Source: Larix kaempferi
Lineage: Eukaryota > Streptophyta > Pinopsida > Pinales > Pinaceae
Direction of reading: 5' to 3'
Length of the DNA: 64,000 nucleotides
Assembly (NCBI GenBank): GCA_027924585.1
Contig: BSBM01000712.1
Location: forward strand, 444,001-508,000
A program made the translations under genes and the position numbers. The notes beneath the pieces were generated by a model. The model was not told the origin of the DNA. It saw only the letters and a list, made by a program, of their open reading frames with translations, and ran no database searches. Of the stretch, positions 58,040 to 64,000 are shown one piece after another. Position 1 is the stretch's first letter, and every line of letters starts with the position of its first letter.

Positions 58040-59160
58040 GCCCCTTTGTAATTTTAATTAAATGATATACTTAATTAATTTTATTATATATTTGTGAAAA
58101 TGTAATAATGATTTTTTCATCATTTCTAAATGATCTCTGTCAAACTATAAACTATTTTAATGTTTTTGTACTTCAGAGCATTGCTATGGATAGCTTTTTT
58201 CTCCATAATTGTAAATAGTACTCAAAGATTAAAAAAATCCTAGATTCTAGATTATGGATGGATGTGTCATCTCTTATAAGAGGCAAATTCTAGATTATGG
58301 ATGGGTCATTTTTTATAAGACACATTTATTCTTTCTATTTTTTTATATAAAAGTTATGATAATAATGCAAAAATTCTCTCTCAAATATTGAAAGGTAGCA
58401 GTAGAGAGAGTGGGGGAGAGATTAATGAAGGAGTAGATTTAGACTTGTTTTATTCTCAGCTAGTGGTTGATCATTACAAATTCCATCTCATGTAATTTAT
58501 TTTGTCGAAGGGTTCTATAACTATAACCACCGTGAATAGTAACCAAAAACCTATCGATAGAATAAATTAGGTTTTAGAGGGATATCTATCATAGTATATG
58601 AGATTTGATATACCAAGATTGAACGCATATAACATTAAAGCTAGACTGTTGATGCATTAAACATTAAAGCTAGAATGCTGGGAGAACTAATATTTAAGGG
58701 AGATAAAGTTGAGGAAGCTAATGCTTAATTGTGATAAGCACGCATACCCATACAAAGCATGCAATTATTAACCATAGCTAAACTGAAATGTCGACCTTTT
58801 ACTGTGGGTATGTATTCAAAGGATTTGCATCTCGAGTTTCGAGTAATTCTCACAGAACAAGTGGTGACAATACTCTAGATATTATCTCTTAGCTAAGCAT
58901 TAAGCATTGTTTTATTTATTTTCATGGTGTAAGTTAAAGTTTTCAATAACCTGCCTTGGATTTTTTTCCCATTAGCACTACGTATTATTTTTATTTCAAT
59001 TTTTTTTTCTAAGGGAGGGACTTTGTTGCTTGCAACCTTTGTTTGTTTATTTTTCTACTTGTTCTCTTTTTAATTTTTTAACTAAATTATACTATTTTTA
59101 AAATGTGGAAGCTTTGTGCCAAAATTTTCATTGTATTTGTTTTGTTGGTTGTATTTTTAT
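58040..59160 (+). repeat. Dispersed repeat R2 (partial copy of R1)
   Basis: This stretch matches R1 about 700-1740 and R3 about 61480-62570 in direct orientation, and is more diverged than R1 and R3 are from each other. It includes the segment gtatgtattcaaaggatttg and the run up to gtggaagctttgtgcc. It stops before the AT-rich and (CAT)n parts. Confidence 0.75.
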
Positions 59161-61408
59161 TCCCTGTCATAGGCAGAGACTATTGTTTCTATTTCTTTAC
59201 ATTACTTTTATAAAAACATGTTTAATATTTTAACATTTCTAATGTGTGGCTAAAGTTTTTTTTTTTTTAGATTTATTTAATTTCATTTCTATAAGCATTT
59301 AGTTCAACTGTGATTGGTGCCTTTCATAAAAATGAATAATACAAAGTTGAAACAAAAGTTAAAAAAAATGTTTCCTATTATTATTGCATGGAAACTTCTA
59401 CAACTATAAGAAAGACTTTCCTATTTTTCATGATTTCATTCTTGTAACTTTGTATATGTGCTTTCTTGATTTCATTCTATCTTTGTATATCTGTCTCTCC
59501 ATTCCTTTAATCAATCTTTTCTATAAGCTTCATGGGCTCTCTGATTTAATTTTCATAAACTATTTCTACTTGTAATCTTTTATGTTTGTAATATTTAGTT
59601 GTTTGTCACAATGAAAACCTGTGGGTGACAATTAATTTCAATATTTTCATTTTTTCCTCCACAACGTTTTATGAATGTTCTATAATTGTTTATACGTATG
59701 AATCAATCTTTTTTTGTTTTCAAGCTTCATGGGTTCTCTGCATTTATGTCTCATTAGTAGTATTCTTGTAAGCTCTTTTAGCTAAGGAGTTGATCAATGG
59801 TGATGGATTTAGAAAGAGAATGAAATCTTATTTTTTCTTCCTAGAAATGCAGGTGGAAAAGAGGAAAAAAGAAGAGAAGATCCTAAACATTCACATATTC
59901 TGTAGGAAAATCCCGGCTTCCTTAAATCCACAACTAGGGTTCTGGATTGACTTGGTCTTGAGGTTAAGTAAGCAATCATAAGATGCCTCAATGGATTTGC
60001 AATATATTCCTTTCAAACAAATGTAATGAAATGTTCAAATTGATTATGCATGATTAAGCTTCAATCTCACATGGTCTAACTTTTTTATTTTGGTGAATGT
60101 GTTACAATCGAGGAGATCATCAAAACATTGCTATGGCATATTGCAAGATATCAAGATGGACTATGTTAGTCAACGAAACTCACTGCATGTCTTAAACTTT
60201 TTCTTCATCTAAAACACATAATATTCTTTCAGTTAGATTTTACATCACAATCCATGGAATTCTCATGTGGTATCATTTTCTCCAAAGCGTTTCAAAAATA
60301 CAAGAGGAAGCAGGCTTACAATATATATTAGGGTGTTATTATACTAGAAATTGATTCCAGTAGCCAATCAAGATTTTCCTCCAAGCTACCAACATATCAA
60401 ATTGTAGAGAATATATGAAATGTAATCATGGCATTGCATGTGATGTTTGAATTCGTAATCCTCTGTGAATCATGTCAAGGCTGACATTTTGGTATTTTAT
60501 TGGAAAGATTCATGGCGAGAGTTTGTTTGATAGAGTTGAACTTGGATTATAACTAAATCTGAGAGTGCTCTATGTTGTACATAAAGTTTGTGATATCCTA
60601 TGTATACTCAATGTGAATATGACATACTCATTGTCTAATTGCAATTTTTTCCCATGAACACTTTATTTGAGTGTCAAGAAATAAATATTAATATTTTAAA
60701 GTTTTCATTACTAATCTTAATTTAGTACAATTTTTTCTTCCAAAATATTAAATTTGTTATATAATGTTATAAATATTCATATTTTATTATATCATTATAA
60801 ACTATTATTATAATTTTACACAATTAAAAAATAATCTAAATTTTATAAACTTCTTAAGCATTATATTATCAAAAGAGAAATCCAAAAAAAAACACTTCCA
60901 ATTTTTTTTATGTTTTTAAATTCAATAAACTTAATAATAAAAAAAGTCACTTCCTTTTCATTTTTATTTTTATTTATTCAATATAATTCATTAAGATCAA
61001 CTAAAAAAGCACTGCATTTTTTCCTTTGAAAATTATTTATTTTTTTAGAAAATCACTTCATTGTTTTCCTCTTTGAAAGTCACTTATGTTCTATATTCTT
61101 TTTTAGATAATTCAATAGACTCATAAACTATCAAATATAAGGATTAAGATGTGGGTTATGATTAATAAACTACTTGCAATATGGTGACTATGATGTGAAC
61201 TACATTTATGTGGAGATAAACTTAAGTTTATGAAAACAAACAAAAATATATATATTTTAAATTTTTTATATATTATATATTTAAAAAAATATATACTATA
61301 GATTGAAAATTAATTTACACAATTTTAAAATGTTTATGATAATTAATCAGTTAATATAATAATTTTATCATTTCAACATTTATCACAATTTTTTCATAAA
61401 ATTAATTA
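59161..61408. other. Unassigned AT-rich sequence
   Basis: No recognisable gene is seen. Open frames of about 60 codons (59384-59575, 59790-59981) show no family. It is very AT-rich from 60650 to 61400. Confidence 0.5.
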
Positions 61409-62799
61409 TAATAACTATAAATTGAAAATCTACATTATAAAGTACTTTTTTTTAAGAATGGAATAATATACTTTATAATTTTAATTATATAATATACTTA
61501 ATTATTTTTATTACATATTTGTGAAAATGTAATATATGACTTTTCAACATTTCTAAATGATATTTGTCAAACTATAAACTATTTTAATGTTTTTGTACTT
61601 TATTATGGATTTTGTTTTCTCTATAATAGTAAATAGTATTTACAGATTAAAAAATTCCTAGATTCTAGATTATGGATGGATGGGTCATCTTTTATAAGAG
61701 GCAATTCTAGATTATGGATGGTTCATTTTTTATAAGACCCATTTATTCTTTCTATTTTTTTATATAAAAGTTATGATAATAATGCAAAAATTATCTCTCA
61801 ATTATTGAAAGGTTGAAGTAGAAAGAGTGTGGAAGAGATTAATTAAGGAGTGGATTTAAACTTGCTTTATTCTTAGCTAGTGAGTTGATCATGACAGATT
61901 TCATCTCATGTAATTGATTTGGTTGAAGGGTTATATAACTATAACCACCCAAATCGTAGTCGTGAACCTATCAATAGAATAAAAAGGGTTTTAGAGATAT
62001 CAATCATAGTATATGAGATTTGATAAACCAAGATTGGACCCATTTAACATTAAAGCTAGAATGTTGATGCATTAAACATTAAAGCTAGAATGTTGGGAGA
62101 ACTAATGTTTAAGGGAGATAAAGTTTCAGAGGAATCTAGTGCTTAATTGTGATAAGCATGTATATCCATGCAAAGCATGCAATTGTTAACCATAGTTGAA
62201 CTGAAATGTTGTCCTTTTACTGCAGGTATGTATTCAGAGGATTTGCATCCCGAATTTAGAGTAAAACTCATAGAACAAGTGGTGACAATACTCTAGTATT
62301 TGACTCTCTATATTATCTCTTAGCTAAGCATTAAGCATTGTTTTATTTCTTTTCATGATGTTTTAAAGTTTCCAATAAGCCTTGGATTTTTATCCATTCA
62401 CACTACTTATTATTTTTAATTCAATTTTTTTCTAAAGCAAGGACTTTGGTGCTCATAGCCCTTGTTTGTTTATTTTTCCACTTGTTCTCTTTTTAATTTT
62501 TCTAACTAAATTAGAATATTTTTAAAACATGGAAGCTTTTTGCCAAAATGTTCATTATATTTGTTTTGTTGTTTTTATTTTTTTAATATTAATATATTAC
62601 CTATAATAACTATATATATTATAATACTGTAAATTATATATATATATATATTATTAAAAAATTATATATTATATAAATTATTTTTTATATAACATATGAT
62701 ATATATTAATTATATTAATATATGTAAATATAAAAATAGAGGTGGTGGTCTTATCATTAAAAAAAAAGTTTAGGCTTTTAGTTTAAAGGCTTATGTGAA

Positions 62800-63070
62800 G
62801 TCCTTTTCAGGAGATGATGATCATGTAAATGATGGTGATGATGATAATAATTGTTGTCATTGTCATCATCATCGTGATGATCACTATAGTCAGCATCTTT
62901 GTCATCATTATCAAGATGATCACTATAGTCATCAATGTAACAGTCATCATCGTCACCACTATGATCATTCTCATCACCATCATCATCATCATCATCATCG
63001 TCATCCTCATCATCCTCATCAACATACCATCATTGCCATTGTCATCACCATTATCACATAATCATATCAT
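62800..63070. repeat. (CAT/ATC)n trinucleotide microsatellite in R3
   Basis: This is the counterpart of 1996-2357 with fewer units (for example a single gatcactatagtcagcat block fewer). The His-rich frame 62795-63061 is a shadow of the repeat. Confidence 0.85.
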
Positions 63071-63482
63071 CATATTGGTGTCATTGCTATCATCACATAA
63101 TCATGTAGCAGTTATCTAGTTGTATGTTTTATCCCTAGACTAAATTAGCATTTTATGTTAGTCATTTTTAGTTGTGTCACTTAAAATTGCTCAAATTTGG
63201 TAGTATTTAACTTAAAAGATTGTCATAACTAACTTTTTTTTGTTGCATAGTCAGTCATTACCCGTCATGACTAATTGTTTTGATCACTTAATTATTAATT
63301 ACCCATTTTTCTACCAATAACTTAATGGAAAATTCTATTTATTTTCTTTTTACATTTTTCAAAGTTCATTATTGCCAAATTAAAACACAAAATTGAACCA
63401 TGTGACTTAGTTCGATGGTAAGACATTTACTTGTTGTCTTTCCTATTGGTACTTTCTATCTCCCTCCTGCCAACTGTCTCAC

Positions 63483-63740
63483 AAAGTATTCATTATATTC
63501 TGTCAGCATGGCTTATACTCTTGCTAAGTTACGTTTCTTTTCCTTGTAGTTTTTGTTTTCATAGTAGTTTTATATGTTAGCTTGATTTCTGTACATAAAA
63601 TATGATACTATAAAGTATTCATTATATTCTTTCAGCATGGCTTATACTCTTGCTAAGTTACGTTTCTTTTCCTTGTAGTTTTTGTTTTCATAGTAGTTTT
63701 ATGTGTTGGTTTGATGTCTGTACATAAACTATGATACTAT
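63483..63740. repeat. 129-bp direct tandem duplication in R3
   Basis: A unit starting aaagtattcattatattct occurs at 63483 and 63612, ending in atgatactat, with a few differences. R1 has a single copy at about 2805-2935. Confidence 0.9.
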
Positions 63741-63833
63741 CGTTATAGATTTTTTTATATCTTATCTCATTGGCTATTGCAATGTTATCTGTTTTTAATT
63801 TTACATGATGCATTTTTATTTGTCACAAATTAA

Positions 63834-64000
63834 GATAAAAATTCGGACTTTGAAATGAAGTTGATGGATATTGATACTAAGCATTTGGGTATTCTTGAGT
63901 TTGAATACCTAGCCATTGTAAGAATGCCATCGAAAGAGTTTGTTCGTATTAGCAAAGATCTAAGCATTAGTGGTGACACAGTTATGAGAAAAAAATGTGG
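63834..64000 (+). pseudogene. PCNA exon fragment in R3 (cut by window end)
   Basis: The frame reads [34 protein letters not shown] and [11 protein letters not shown], the conserved part of the sliding clamp as at 5158-5370. It is slightly closer to real PCNA than the R1 copy (DLS-SGDTV kept). After SGDTV it continues MRKKCG, as in R1, so the break from PCNA is shared and predates the duplication. Confidence 0.85.

Larger units (their letters stand above)
61409..63770 (+). repeat. Dispersed repeat R3 (full copy of R1)
   Basis: R3 is co-linear with R1 641-2960 and in the same orientation. The (CAT)n block lies at about 62815-63070 and a 129-bp tandem duplication at 63483-63740. It lacks the 46-bp duplication and the 2.1-kb extra segment of R1. 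Confidence 0.8.

Overview
The window is nuclear DNA from a land plant, with no sign of a bacterium or a virus. It is AT-rich and full of microsatellites. It holds plant-type LTR retrotransposons (a chromodomain Ty3/gypsy element, initiator-Met and Ogre/Tat-type primer-binding sites), an L1-type LINE, CACTA-like ends, and intron-bearing fragments of plant genes: a PLETHORA/BABY BOOM-type AP2 factor, a CYP72-clan P450 and PCNA. The very long LTRs and nested, slowly decayed repeats suggest a large genome such as a gymnosperm, but this is inference. I found no intact cellular gene, rRNA or tRNA.

Layout. 1-11.2 kb: decayed DNA-transposon-like and gene-fragment sequence, with a repeat (R1, from 641) that carries a PCNA exon remnant, (CAT)n and (TATC)n microsatellites, and a CACTA-type terminus at 10866 preceded by about 1 kb of short subterminal repeats. 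12.5-28.9 kb: a segmental duplication. Copy 1 (12704-21179) and copy 2 (24010-28940) share a minus-strand L1 remnant and the same LTR-element insertion site. Copy 1 keeps the whole non-autonomous element (15502-21074, TSD GAAAT); copy 2 keeps only a solo LTR (26810-28835). Between the copies lies part of an Ogre/Tat-like element with an LTR (21956-22674) flanked on both sides by internal-type sequence. 28.9-32.9 kb: unassigned sequence.

32.9-57.0 kb: a tandem array of about 180-bp monomers, locally organised as a roughly 630-bp higher-order unit, split by a Ty3/gypsy chromovirus (34559-55887, TSD ATATC). The chromovirus has 4.4-kb LTRs that are about 98-99% alike by eye, and recognisable gag, protease, RT, RNase H, integrase and chromodomain. 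It carries two TAG stops and a gag/protease frame change, and is split by a 7.6-kb DNA transposon (40869-48457) with TIRs that begin CACGGGGGGTTCACTA and an exact 8-bp TSD (GGAAAACA). That transposon holds P450 fragments on the minus strand and PLETHORA-type AP2 fragments on the plus strand, both with recognisable splice sites, so it looks like a gene-capturing (Pack-type) element.

57.0-64.0 kb: a G-rich patch, then two further copies of the R1 repeat (R2 at about 58040, R3 from 61409). R3 runs off the window inside its own PCNA exon remnant. The nesting order reads as satellite array, then chromovirus, then DNA transposon, which gives a relative age series within one locus. The most interesting objects are the gene-capturing transposon, the complete-element/solo-LTR pair inside a segmental duplication, and the higher-order tandem array.
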